Assembly: GCA_002425935.1 (NCBI GenBank)
Contig: DINE01000006.1
Span: 285-64,284, forward strand
Direction: 5' to 3'
DNA length: 64,000 nt
Source of the DNA: Bacteroidales bacterium UBA5548
GTDB taxonomy: Bacteria > Bacteroidota > Bacteroidia > Bacteroidales > UBA932
Part shown: piece after piece, positions 33,286 to 41,816 of the stretch
How positions within the stretch are numbered: position 1 is the stretch's first letter
Layout: every line of letters starts with the position of its first letter
Made by a program: the position numbers and the translations under genes
Notes under the pieces: generated by a model
The model's input: the letters and a program-made list of their open reading frames with translations, nothing else
What the model was told of the DNA's origin: nothing
Databases searched by the model: none

Positions 33286-34938
33286 ATGAAAAAAAATTTA
33301 TTTAAAATCTTAGCGGTTGCCATCCTGGGATTGTCTATTGCATCCTGCAGTAATCCTTCTAAGATGGCTAAGAATGCTCAATTGGTGAGTGTCGAAAGTA
33401 ATCCAAAAATCCTGGAAGTAGTAGCTGATGAGATTACAGCCACCTACACAATGAACTTCCCTGAGAAATATTTCCACCCAAGAGCAATTCTGGAGGTAAT
33501 TCCTGTTTTGGTTTATCAAGGCGGAGAGGTTGCTGCACCGGCATTCAAACTTCAGGGCGAAAAGGTAACTGATAACTTCCAGCCAATCTACTCTACAGGC
33601 GGAAAAGCAAGCAACACTGTTAAGTTTGCGTACAAACCGGGCATGGAAAAGTCTTACCTTGAACTCAGAGTGGCCGTTTGGAACAAACTTAAAAAGTACG
33701 ACTTCCCTGCACCTTACAAACTTGCAGACGGAGCCAACATTACCTATAAACTCGTACACACAGACGGTATCACTGCAATAACTTCAAATAACTACCAGAA
33801 AGTTATCAGAGAGAAGAAAGAGACTCAGATTCTATACACAATCAACAGCCCTGTAGTTCGCCCTAAAGAACTTACTAAAGCTGAGATTAAAGAGTTCGAG
33901 CAGTTCCTTGCTTCTGTTAATCAGGACGAGAGAAGAGCGGTTAAGAGCACAGATATCGTTGCTTATGCATCTCCGGACGGTCCTACAAATCTTAACACAA
34001 AACTTTCTGACAAACGCGGCGAAACTGCAAAAACAGCTTTTGACAAGATTACCAAGAAGGTTCCAGTTGATGCACCGGTAAATGTTTCTACAATAGCAGA
34101 GGACTGGGAAGGTTTCCAAGAGCTTGTTGCTGCCTCTACAATTCAGGACAAAGAGCTTATCCTTCGTGTACTCTCTATGTACAGCGACCCTATGGTTCGT
34201 GAGAGAGAGATCAGAAACATGTCTAAAGTTTTCAAAACTCTTGCAGACAAGATTCTTCCGGAACTAAGAAGAGCTAGAATGATTGCAAACGTAGATTACA
34301 CTAACTACACTGACGAGGAGCTTAAAGAACTTGCCAGAACCAATATCGAGATTATGGATGTTGAGGCACTTCTTTACACTGCAACCCTTGTTAAAGATTA
34401 CGACACAAAAGCAATGCTTTACAAAAAAGCTGGTGACAAATTCAAATGTGACCGCGCTTACAACAACCTGACTGCTGTATCACTTGACAACGGTAAACTT
34501 GCTGAAGCAAAAGCTGCACACGCAAAAGTTGGAAACAAAACATCAGGTTACTATCTGAACAACGCAGGTGTAATTGCACTTCGTGATAAAGATTACAAAA
34601 CTGCTGCAGAGATGTTTGCAAAATCAGATCTTAAAGAGGCAAAACAAAACTCAGCTATTATTGATATCCTTAACGGTAAGTACAATGACGCTGTCAGCAA
34701 ACTTGCAGGAACCAAAAACGAAAACGAAGGTCTTGCATACATCCTTACAAACCAGCTTGACAAAGCCTCTGCAGCCATTACATGCAAATGTGCTCACGCT
34801 GCTTACATGAGAGCTGTCATCGCTGCTCGTCAGGGTAATATGACAGAGGTTGCAAAACAACTCGAAATCGTTTACAAAAACGATGCGCTTAAAGCTCGTG
34901 CACAAAACGATATCGAATTTGCAAAATTCAGAAACTAA
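33286..34938 (+). CDS. OmpA-like domain/TPR lipoprotein
   Basis: 550 residues. A lipobox is seen (L-S-I-A-S-C-S, Cys 21). About residues 30-190 are beta-rich. About 190-350 resemble the OmpA-like domains of Bacteroidales (A-S-P-D-G-P-T-N-L-N-T-K-L-S-D-K-R, E-D-W-E-G-F-Q-E-L-V, and a later I-L-P-E-L-R-R-A-R). About 365-530 contain TPR-like repeats (A-K-A-A-H-A-K-V-G, Y-Y-L-N-N-A-G-V-I-A-L-R-D-K-D-Y). It may tether the outer membrane to peptidoglycan. The start is the codon that begins the signal peptide. A hairpin terminator follows. Lysine-rich, regular codon usage suggests high expression. Confidence 0.78.
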   Translation: MKKNLFKILAVAILGLSIASCSNPSKMAKNAQLVSVESNPKILEVVADEITATYTMNFPEKYFHPRAILEVIPVLVYQGGEVAAPAFKLQGEKVTDNFQPIYSTGGKASNTVKFAYKPGMEKSYLELRVAVWNKLKKYDFPAPYKLADGANITYKLVHTDGITAITSNNYQKVIREKKETQILYTINSPVVRPKELTKAEIKEFEQFLASVNQDERRAVKSTDIVAYASPDGPTNLNTKLSDKRGETAKTAFDKITKKVPVDAPVNVSTIAEDWEGFQELVAASTIQDKELILRVLSMYSDPMVREREIRNMSKVFKTLADKILPELRRARMIANVDYTNYTDEELKELARTNIEIMDVEALLYTATLVKDYDTKAMLYKKAGDKFKCDRAYNNLTAVSLDNGKLAEAKAAHAKVGNKTSGYYLNNAGVIALRDKDYKTAAEMFAKSDLKEAKQNSAIIDILNGKYNDAVSKLAGTKNENEGLAYILTNQLDKASAAITCKCAHAAYMRAVIAARQGNMTEVAKQLEIVYKNDALKARAQNDIEFAKFRN

Positions 34939-34964
34939 TCACTGCTGATTACCGCAAAATAGAT

Positions 34965-34994
34965 AAGACCGCCTGGTTTCAGGCGGTCTTTTTT
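34965..34994 (+). terminator. Terminator after the OmpA/TPR lipoprotein gene
   Basis: A perfect 10-base stem AAGACCGCCT / AGGCGGTCTT with a 6-base loop and six T in all at its end, 26 bases after the stop codon. Confidence 0.93.
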
Positions 34995-34999
34995 AAAAT

Positions 35000-35139
35000 A
35001 TCTCCGCGCCACTTTTGTTCAACATGTTGTTAATTGGCTGCTTGCAAAAAAGACTTCAGCGAGATTTAAAGTATTCTCGTTGAAGTCTTTTTTTAAAATG
35101 ATTGCTATGCAGCCACATAAGCAAAAGTGGCGCGGAGAT
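35000..35139. repeat. 140-base nested palindromic element
   Basis: Outer arms ATCTCCGCGCCACTTTTG (35000-35017) and its perfect complement (35122-35139). Inside is a second pair, GGCTGC (35036-35041) and GCAGCC (35109-35114). At the centre is a 19-base stem with one mismatch (35046-35064 / 35075-35093) with A-run and T-run ends, which can work as a bidirectional terminator. It nearly fills the space between the lipoprotein terminator and the lepA stop. It could be a small non-autonomous element or a structured terminator. Confidence 0.75.
35046..35093. terminator. Bidirectional terminator hairpin between converging genes
   Basis: The stem AAAAAAGACTTCAGCGAGA / TCTCGTTGAAGTCTTTTTT has a 10-base loop and one G-U type mismatch. 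Its A-run and T-run ends suit termination of both the plus-strand lipoprotein transcript and the minus-strand lepA transcript. Confidence 0.8.
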
Positions 35140-35145
35140 TCCGGG

Positions 35146-36933
35146 CTAGTCGAGCTTCAGCACCGCCATGAAGGCGCTTTGAGGAACCTCTACGTTGCCC
35201 ACCTGACGCATTCTCTTCTTACCTTTCTTCTGCTTTTCGAGTAGTTTACGTTTACGTGAAATATCACCTCCGTAACACTTGGCCGTTACATCTTTTCTTA
35301 CCGCTTTTACTGTTTCACGGGCAATAATTTTTGACCCGATTGCTGCCTGGATGGCAATGTCAAACTGCTGGCGGGGTATAAGCTCCTTCAGCTTTTCGCA
35401 CATGCGTCTTCCAAAGTCGTAGGCATGGTCACGGTGAATTAGCGAAGAGAGTGCATCCACCTGCTCCGAGTTTAGAAGGATATCCAGCTTAACAAGACTG
35501 GCCTCTTTGTATTCGGTAATATGGTAGTCAAATGATGCGTAACCGCGAGAGACCGATTTGAGTTTATCGTAGAAGTCAAATACAATCTCTGAGAGTGGCA
35601 TGTCAAAATTGAGCTCTACCCTCTCGCTGGTTAAAAAGTGCTGACTGATGAGAACTCCTCTTTTGTCAAGACACAGCTTCATTATTACTCCAAAATATTC
35701 TGACTTGGAGATTATTTGTGCCCTTATATATGGCTCTTCTATGTAGTCGATTAGTGTTGGAGCCGGAAGACCGGATGGATTGTGAACGTCAAGAGCCTCT
35801 CCTTGTGTTGTGTACACTTTGTATGAGACGTTTGGTACGGTAGTTATCACATCCATGTCAAACTCTCTGTACAGGCGCTCCTGAACAATCTCCATATGGA
35901 GCAGTCCGAGGAATCCGCAGCGGAAACCAAAACCTAGTGCAAGTGAAGACTCCGGCTCAAATACCAGAGAGGCATCATTTAGCTGAAGCTTTTCCAGAGA
36001 GCTTCTGAGATCTTCGTACTCATCTGCCTCAACGGGGTAAAGACCTGCAAACACCATCGGCTTAACCTCTTCGAAACCGGCAATCGAACCTGTACACGGC
36101 CTGTCTCTGTGCGTAATGGTGTCTCCCACCTTTACCTCGCTTGCTGTCTTTATGCCGGAAATTATATACCCCACATCACCCGTACGAACCTCTCCGGTTG
36201 GCACCATCTTGAGGCGAAGTTTGCCCACTTCGTCGGCTTCGTACTCTTTGCCTGTATTGTAAAATTTAACCTTATCACCTTTTTTTATAACTCCGTTCTC
36301 AACTTTGAAATATGCGATGATACCTCTGAATGAGTTAAAGACCGAGTCAAAAATGAGAGCTTGCAGCGGAGCCTCCTCATCGCCTTTTGGAGCAGGAACC
36401 CTCTCAACAATGGCCTCCAGAATTTCCGGTACACCCTGTCCGGTTTTTCCACTTGCCAGCAAGATATCATCACCATCACAACCGATGAGGTCAATAATCT
36501 GGTCTTTAACCTCTTCGATCATAGCTGCGTCCATATCAATTTTATTGAGGACAGGTATTATCTCTAAGTTATGATTTATTGCCAGATATAGGTTTGATAT
36601 TGTCTGTGCCTGAATTCCCTGGGTTGCGTCCACAACCAGCAGCGCCCCTTCGCAGGATGCAATTGCGCGGGAAACCTCATACGAGAAGTCAACATGGCCG
36701 GGAGTGTCAATAAGATTCAGGATATAATTTTCGCCCTTATACACATAATCCATCTGGATTGCGTGACTCTTAATTGTAATTCCCTTCTCCTTCTCCAGAT
36801 CCATAGAGTCCAGCACCTGATTGTCCATATCCCTCTCTGAAAGGGTATGGGTACACTCAAGCAGCCTGTCTGCCAGCGTACTTTTACCGTGGTCTATGTG
36901 TGCTATAATGCAAAAGTTCCTAATATGCTTCAT
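35146..36933 (-). CDS. lepA: Elongation factor 4 (LepA)
   Basis: 595 residues, standard LepA length. It is a ribosome-bound GTPase related to EF-G that can move tRNAs backwards and affects initiation. Seen: [28 protein letters not shown], and the LepA C-terminal domain with [18 protein letters not shown]. All GTPase motifs are intact, including the His of DTPGH, unlike the EF-G paralogue in this window. Confidence 0.98.
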   Translation of the reverse strand: MKHIRNFCIIAHIDHGKSTLADRLLECTHTLSERDMDNQVLDSMDLEKEKGITIKSHAIQMDYVYKGENYILNLIDTPGHVDFSYEVSRAIASCEGALLVVDATQGIQAQTISNLYLAINHNLEIIPVLNKIDMDAAMIEEVKDQIIDLIGCDGDDILLASGKTGQGVPEILEAIVERVPAPKGDEEAPLQALIFDSVFNSFRGIIAYFKVENGVIKKGDKVKFYNTGKEYEADEVGKLRLKMVPTGEVRTGDVGYIISGIKTASEVKVGDTITHRDRPCTGSIAGFEEVKPMVFAGLYPVEADEYEDLRSSLEKLQLNDASLVFEPESSLALGFGFRCGFLGLLHMEIVQERLYREFDMDVITTVPNVSYKVYTTQGEALDVHNPSGLPAPTLIDYIEEPYIRAQIISKSEYFGVIMKLCLDKRGVLISQHFLTSERVELNFDMPLSEIVFDFYDKLKSVSRGYASFDYHITEYKEASLVKLDILLNSEQVDALSSLIHRDHAYDFGRRMCEKLKELIPRQQFDIAIQAAIGSKIIARETVKAVRKDVTAKCYGGDISRKRKLLEKQKKGKKRMRQVGNVEVPQSAFMAVLKLD

Positions 36934-36961
36934 TTTACAAGTAAGGGGTTATTGATGGGTG

Positions 36962-36969
36962 CAAAGATA
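36962..36969 (-). promoter_or_regulatory. -7 element TATCTTTG of lepA
   Basis: A perfect TAnnTTTG on the minus strand, 29 bases before the lepA ATG. No upstream TTTG at the expected distance. Confidence 0.5.
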
Positions 36970-36999
36970 AAAATAATTCCAAAATTATGACTTTGGTGC

Positions 37000-37007
37000 T
37001 ATCTTTG
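37000..37007 (+). promoter_or_regulatory. -7 element TATCTTTG of the transketolase operon
   Basis: A perfect TAnnTTTG, 29 bases before the ATG at 37036. It mirrors the lepA box at an equal distance, giving a compact divergent promoter region. Confidence 0.5.
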
Positions 37008-37035
37008 CGGAACATGAATAAATTTTAAGCAAATA

Positions 37036-37881
37036 ATGGCTGAAACAGCAAATTTAAAAGATATTGCTTCTCAGGTTAGAAGAGATATTATCCGAATGGT
37101 AAGTCTGGCCGGCTCGGGTCACCCCGGCGGATCTCTGAGCAGCACAGATTTTCTAACAGTACTTTTCTTTAAAACCCTCCGTCACAATCCCGCAAAATGG
37201 GACAGAGAGGGTAAGAACAACGATATGTTTTTCCTCTCGGCAGGGCACCTCTCGCCGGTATACTACAGTGTACTGGCCAGAAGCGGATACTTCCCGGTTG
37301 AAGAGATGGCCACCTTCCGCAAATACGGAAGCCGTCTTCAGGGACACCCTTCCATTGAGAGGGGTTTACCCGGTGTTCATACCGCGTCGGGGTCACTTGG
37401 CCAGGGACTCTCGGTTGCCTGTGGTGCAGCAATTGCTAAGCGTCTGAATAACGAGGAGAACTTTGTTTTTGTACTTATTGGTGATGGTGAGAGCGAAGAG
37501 GGTCAGATCTGGGAAGCGGCACTCTTTGCTGCACAGCACAAACTTGACAGACTGATTGCAATTACAGACTGGAACGGTCAGCAGATTGACGGTCCGGTTA
37601 GTTCAATTCTTGATCTGGGAGACCTTAAGGCCAAATGGGAGGCCTTCGGCTGGAGCTGCAAAGTTGTTGACGGACACAATCCGGAAGAGATAGCCGCATC
37701 ATACGAGTGGGCAAAAAGTGCTGCCGGAGACGGAAAGCCAAAGATGCTTCTAATGAAGACAGAAATGGGTAAAGGTGTTGATTTTATGCAGGGTACACAC
37801 CACTGGCACGGGAAAGCACCAAACGCAGAGCAGACAGCAAAGGCACTTGAACAACTTAAGGAGACACTTGGAGATTTTTAA
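37036..37881 (+). CDS. Transketolase, N-terminal (TPP-binding) subunit
   Basis: 281 residues: the TPP-binding half of a two-gene transketolase. Seen: G-S-G-H-P-G-G-S-L-S-S, S-A-G-H-L-S-P-V-Y-Y, G-S-L-G-Q-G-L-S-V-A, and the TPP/Mg motif G-D-G-E-S-E-E-G-Q-I-W-E with W-N-G-Q-Q. It pairs with the next gene product to move two-carbon units in the pentose phosphate pathway. The split is a normal arrangement, not a frameshift: 10 bases separate stop and start. Confidence 0.96.
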   Translation: MAETANLKDIASQVRRDIIRMVSLAGSGHPGGSLSSTDFLTVLFFKTLRHNPAKWDREGKNNDMFFLSAGHLSPVYYSVLARSGYFPVEEMATFRKYGSRLQGHPSIERGLPGVHTASGSLGQGLSVACGAAIAKRLNNEENFVFVLIGDGESEEGQIWEAALFAAQHKLDRLIAITDWNGQQIDGPVSSILDLGDLKAKWEAFGWSCKVVDGHNPEEIAASYEWAKSAAGDGKPKMLLMKTEMGKGVDFMQGTHHWHGKAPNAEQTAKALEQLKETLGDF

Positions 37882-37891
37882 AGAGAGAACT

Positions 37892-38848
37892 ATGAAGGCA
37901 AAATTTGAAAATAAAGGAAACAAGGATACACGCTCAGGTTTCGGAGCCGGTCTTTCGGAGCTGGGTAAAAAGAACGAAAAGGTTGTAGCACTGTGTGCCG
38001 ACCTTACAGGCTCTCTTAAAATGGACGCATTTGCGGCCGAACATCCCGAAAGATTCTTTCAGTGCGGAATTGCTGAAGCAAACATGATTGGCACCGCTGC
38101 AGGGCTTGCTGTTTCGGGCAAAATTCCTTTTGTAGGCTCTTTTGCAGGATTTGTAACGGGCCGTGTTTATGACCAGGTACGCCAGACAGTAGCCTACTCA
38201 GAGACCAATGTTAAAATTTGTGCATCACACGCTGGAATTACACTTGGCGAAGATGGAGCAACTCACCAGATAATGGAAGATATCGGTCTTATGAGAATGT
38301 TGCCCAACCTCACGGTAATCAATCCATGTGACTACAACCAAACAAAGGCGGCAACGATAGCTGTTGCAGAGCACAACGGACCGGTATATCTAAGGTTCGG
38401 CCGCCCTTCGGTTCCAAATTTTATGCCGGAAGATTTACCGTTTGAAATTGGTAAAGCCATTAAACTGACAGAGGGAAAAGATGTAACAATCTTTGCAACA
38501 GGGCATCTCGTGTGGGAGGCAATAGTTGCCGCAGAAGAGCTGGAGAGAGAGGGAATATCTGCAGAGCTTATAAATATTCATACGATTAAACCACTTGACC
38601 AAAAAGCAGTCTTAGAATCAGCAGCTAAAACCGGAGCGGTAGTTACGGCAGAAGAGCACCTGATTGCAGGAGGCATGGGGGAGTTGATTGCCGGACTGCT
38701 TGCGCGTGAATTACCATTGCCGGTTGAGTTTGTAGCTGTGGATGACCATTTTGGACAAAGCGGAGAGCCTGCTCAGCTAATGAAAGAGTACGGTCTGTCA
38801 TCTGCAGATATAATAGCTGCCGTTAAGAGGGCAATTAAAAGAAAGTAA
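37892..38848 (+). CDS. Transketolase, C-terminal subunit
   Basis: 318 residues, with pyrimidine-binding and C-terminal domains. Seen: F-F-Q-C-G-I-A-E-A-N-M-I-G-T-A-A-G (catalytic Glu in G-I-A-E), C-A-S-H-A-G-I-T-L-G-E-D-G-A-T-H-Q, L-R-F-G-R. The start M-K-A-K-F-E-N-K-G is 10 bases after the first subunit's stop; the longer frame only overlaps that gene. It continues 12 bases later into an ECF sigma factor gene. Confidence 0.96.
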   Translation: MKAKFENKGNKDTRSGFGAGLSELGKKNEKVVALCADLTGSLKMDAFAAEHPERFFQCGIAEANMIGTAAGLAVSGKIPFVGSFAGFVTGRVYDQVRQTVAYSETNVKICASHAGITLGEDGATHQIMEDIGLMRMLPNLTVINPCDYNQTKAATIAVAEHNGPVYLRFGRPSVPNFMPEDLPFEIGKAIKLTEGKDVTIFATGHLVWEAIVAAEELEREGISAELINIHTIKPLDQKAVLESAAKTGAVVTAEEHLIAGGMGELIAGLLARELPLPVEFVAVDDHFGQSGEPAQLMKEYGLSSADIIAAVKRAIKRK

Positions 38849-38860
38849 CAAATTAATCAA

Positions 38861-39403
38861 ATGGACGATAAGGATCTCCTGGAGCTTTTCAGAGAGGAGG
38901 GAAAAGAGAATTACGCCTTCAACCTTATCGTTGATAAATACGGAGAGAGACTCTACTGGCATATCCGTAAACTTGTAGCTTCACATGAGGATGCCAATGA
39001 CCTTCTTCAGGAGACATTCATAAAGGCGTGGTCGGCTCTTCCCCGCTTCAGGGAGGAGTCCCGTCTCTATACATGGCTCTACAGAATTGCTACGAACGAA
39101 ACCCTTACTTTTATTAAGAAGGCAAAGCTTAAAGCAATGTTTTCGCTCAGTGACCACTCCCGCCAGCTGGAAAACCAGCTTGAGGCCGACCCCTATTTCA
39201 ACGGTGACAATACCCAGATGGCATTTCACAAAGCAATACTCCGCCTGCCGCACAAGCAGCGTGCAGTTTTTAACATGCGCTATTTTGACGAGATGAGCTA
39301 CGAAGATATCTCCGAGGTATCCGGTACCTCAGTTGGTGCATTAAAAGCCTCCTATCACCACGCCTATCAGAAAATTCAGGAATATTTAAAAGAGACAATT
39401 TAA
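38861..39403 (+). CDS. ECF RNA polymerase sigma factor
   Basis: 180 residues. Region 2 has H-E-D-A-N-D-L-L-Q-E-T-F-I-K-A-W with R-L-Y-T-W-L-Y-R-I-A-T-N-E. Region 4 has L-P-H-K-Q-R-A-V-F-N-M-R-Y-F-D-E-M-S-Y-E-D-I-S-E-V and the recognition helix S-V-G-A-L-K-A-S-Y-H-H-A. It is co-oriented with, and 12 bases after, the transketolase genes. It is followed by a small membrane protein and a Spy-like protein that look like its control partners. Confidence 0.95.
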   Translation: MDDKDLLELFREEGKENYAFNLIVDKYGERLYWHIRKLVASHEDANDLLQETFIKAWSALPRFREESRLYTWLYRIATNETLTFIKKAKLKAMFSLSDHSRQLENQLEADPYFNGDNTQMAFHKAILRLPHKQRAVFNMRYFDEMSYEDISEVSGTSVGALKASYHHAYQKIQEYLKETI

Positions 39404-39433
39404 TCCTTTTGCTATTTTTATAGTCAAACAGAT

Positions 39434-39862
39434 ATGAAAAAGAAAATTAACATAGAAGATCCGCACCTTAAAGAGAATCCGTTTACGGTTCCTCAGGGAT
39501 ACTTCAATGAGATGAAGAACAATGTTGCAGAAAGGATCTCTGTAACCACCGGAGCACAAAAGACAGGTATTATCACCATTCTCAGACCTCAGGCCGCACT
39601 AATCTCTGCATTTGCCCTGATTTTTTTCATTGGCTATGCAGCATTTACAATATTTACCCCAAGAGTATCAGAGAGCGAAATTACTGTGCTTTCGGCAGAT
39701 AATCAGTTTATTGAAGAGGGGTTTCTAAAAACAACCTTTATTGACTTTTTTGACATTGAGGCAGAAACACAAACAGAGGAGATTCATACTCTTCCTTCTG
39801 ATGAGGTAATTAGCTATATTAGCGAAAACATAGATATCATAACACTAACTTCGTTGGAATAA
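39434..39862 (+). CDS. Small membrane protein, probable anti-sigma partner
   Basis: 142 residues. The cytoplasmic N-terminus has K-E-N-P-F-T-V-P-Q-G-Y-F, a motif I know from Bacteroidota proteins encoded after ECF sigma genes. One membrane helix (about 52-75) follows, then an acidic periplasmic tail. The layout fits a membrane-bound anti-sigma factor, but no zinc (ZAS) motif is present. Role is inferred from context: it lies 30 bases after the sigma gene. Confidence 0.75.
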   Translation: MKKKINIEDPHLKENPFTVPQGYFNEMKNNVAERISVTTGAQKTGIITILRPQAALISAFALIFFIGYAAFTIFTPRVSESEITVLSADNQFIEEGFLKTTFIDFFDIEAETQTEEIHTLPSDEVISYISENIDIITLTSLE

Positions 39863-39886
39863 CGGGGCATTATAATACGGTTAACA

Positions 39887-40384
39887 ATGAAAAAATTAAT
39901 TTTAATACTCTTAGCTATCTGTCTTGCAATTCCTTCGATTGCACAGCCGGAGCCTAATAAACAGCAGAGAAATCAGAGATATCAGCAGATTCAGAGTGCC
40001 AAAATTGCATTCTTTACTACAGAGCTCGAGCTTACACCAAAAGAGGCCGAGGAGTTTTGGCCTCTGTACAATCAGTACTGGAAAGAGCGCGAAGTTGTAA
40101 TAAGAAGAGTTCAGGGCACCCTCAGAGAGGTTAATCGCTCCCTAAAGGGAGAACAGCCTATGTCTGACACCGAATTAAGAAAGAAACTTGAGATATACAT
40201 AAATGGTCCTTCAGAAGAGGGTGCCATTCACAAGGATTATTTTGTAAAGTTTGTGAAGATACTCCCTCCGAAAAAGGTGGCAAAACTTTATGTTGCAGAA
40301 GAGGCATTCAGAATGAAGATGATTCACCAGTTAAGAGGTGGTGGCGGACCCGGCGTAACACCTCCTGATCAGAAACAGCCATAA
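39887..40384 (+). CDS. Spy/CpxP-like periplasmic protein
   Basis: 165 residues. A signal peptide ends near I-A-Q-P, followed by an all-helical domain. L-T-P-K-E-A-E-E-F-W-P-L-Y-N-Q-Y and L-P-P-K-K-V-A-K-L-Y-V-A-E-E-A-F resemble the paired LTxxQ-type motifs of Spy/CpxP. A Gly/Pro-rich tail ends the protein. Spy-like proteins act as periplasmic chaperones or stress sensors. It closes the transketolase-ECF operon, 24 bases after the membrane protein gene. Confidence 0.78.
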   Translation: MKKLILILLAICLAIPSIAQPEPNKQQRNQRYQQIQSAKIAFFTTELELTPKEAEEFWPLYNQYWKEREVVIRRVQGTLREVNRSLKGEQPMSDTELRKKLEIYINGPSEEGAIHKDYFVKFVKILPPKKVAKLYVAEEAFRMKMIHQLRGGGGPGVTPPDQKQP

Positions 40385-40394
40385 ACCGGAGTCG

Positions 40395-41177
40395 CTAATC
40401 ACTTGACTTTGTAGAGGAAAACTCCTTGAGGTAATAATCTCCCACAAGCGAGCAGTACTCAGGAGTGTAAAGTACTCCCCCGGCAATTTGCATTACAAGG
40501 GCCTCCTCAATAAGGGAGGCCTTTTCATTTTTTGAGAATTCAATTAAACAGCGCTTATCTCTCTTCCCGGCCAATGTTTTTACCCTGCACAATCTGCATG
40601 AGTACAGCCCGTAATCTAGCGCAGTACTGATTAGCAACTCTGCCTGATCGGAGGGAAGAACAACTGCAAAAATGCCATTTGGCTCCAGAAGCAATACTAC
40701 TCCGCTCAGCAGATCAGAAAAGGGAAGTTCGCAATTATGTCTGGCAAGGGTCTTTCTTTGGGAGGGGCTTTTTAGGGAGTTTGTGAAAAACGGAGGGTTG
40801 GAGACTATCAACGAATACCTTTTTAACCCCGAACCAGTATCTGATTGCTCACTTTTAACCAGCTCCTGCAATGAAATGTGTTCCGATGACAGTCGGCTAC
40901 TCCACGGCGAGTTTTCAAAATTGAGTTTTGCCTCATTAGCCGCATCTTTGTCAATATCAATGGCATCAACTTGAAAGCTGCCTGATTTTTCGGACAAACG
41001 TTGTGCAATAATCAGTGAAATTACCCCGGTTCCGGTGCCAATGTCCAAAACCATTAAGACGCCTTTATCTGCATCCGGCAAAGAGACCCACGCAGGTAAA
41101 AGTACACCGTCTGTGTTTACCTTCATGGCAGAACTTGTCTGTCTTACCGAGAATTTCTTAAAGTAAAAACTCCCCAT
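40395..41177 (-). CDS. trmN6: tRNA1(Val) (adenine-37-N6)-methyltransferase
   Basis: 260 residues. It has the SAM motif [13 protein letters not shown] and the amino-methylase motif I-V-S-N-P-P-F-F. The start motif [22 protein letters not shown] matches TrmN6 (YfiC). It methylates A37 of tRNA. The start overlaps the ABC-ATPase stop by 20 bases. Confidence 0.93.
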   Translation of the reverse strand: MGSFYFKKFSVRQTSSAMKVNTDGVLLPAWVSLPDADKGVLMVLDIGTGTGVISLIIAQRLSEKSGSFQVDAIDIDKDAANEAKLNFENSPWSSRLSSEHISLQELVKSEQSDTGSGLKRYSLIVSNPPFFTNSLKSPSQRKTLARHNCELPFSDLLSGVVLLLEPNGIFAVVLPSDQAELLISTALDYGLYSCRLCRVKTLAGKRDKRCLIEFSKNEKASLIEEALVMQIAGGVLYTPEYCSLVGDYYLKEFSSTKSSD

Positions 41178-41811
41178 CTTTCATCTCGAGAACTCTGTCA
41201 CTCATCTTTGCAAGATCTCTGTCATGGGTTACTATAACAACCGTCTGACGATATTTGTCTCTCAGGTCAAAAAAGAGTTTGTGAATCTCCTGCTTGGTAT
41301 TTGTATCAAGATTACCTGACGGTTCATCGGCAAACAAGACAGCAGGCCTGTTTATCAAAGCTCTGGCTATTGCAACTCGCTGCTGCTCTCCGCCACTTAG
41401 CTCAGTTGGTTTGTGGGTAAGCCTCTCCCCTAATCCAAGAAAAGTGAGCAACTCTGCAGCACTCTCTCTCGCTCCGGACATTTTTACACCGGCAATCAGC
41501 GCCGGTATGGCCACATTTTCGAGAGCAGTAAACTCAGGTAGTAGATGGTGAAACTGAAATACAAACCCAATTTTTCTATTTCTGAAATCGGCAAGCTCGT
41601 CTGATTTAAGAGCAAATACATCAGTTCCGTCTATATACACCTTGCCAGAGTCAGGATTTGAAAGGGTACCAAGAATTTGGAGCAAGCTGGACTTACCCGC
41701 CCCGCTTGCTCCAACGATACTTAGTACTTCGGAATCCCCGGCCTCAAAGTCAATTCCCTTTAAAACAAGGAGAGGACCGAAAGATTTAGTAATATTCTGT
41801 GCCTTTATCAT
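41158..41811 (-). CDS. ABC transporter ATP-binding protein, LolD type
   Basis: 217 residues. Walker A is G-A-S-G-A-G-K-S-S, the signature is L-S-G-G-E-Q-Q-R, Walker B is [13 protein letters not shown] and the switch is V-T-H-D. The S-G-N-L-D pattern places it in the LolD/MacB/FtsE group. A membrane partner is not adjacent, so LolD (lipoprotein release) is the likely but unproven role. It lies 5 bases after the EF-G2 gene. Confidence 0.88.
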   Translation of the reverse strand: MIKAQNITKSFGPLLVLKGIDFEAGDSEVLSIVGASGAGKSSLLQILGTLSNPDSGKVYIDGTDVFALKSDELADFRNRKIGFVFQFHHLLPEFTALENVAIPALIAGVKMSGARESAAELLTFLGLGERLTHKPTELSGGEQQRVAIARALINRPAVLFADEPSGNLDTNTKQEIHKLFFDLRDKYRQTVVIVTHDRDLAKMSDRVLEMKDGEFLL

Positions 41812-41816
41812 TAATG

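Noticed and set aside
37881..37892. Apparent frameshift splitting transketolase
   Set aside because: Each half is a complete subunit with its own start, separated by 10 bases. Two-gene transketolases are common in bacteria.
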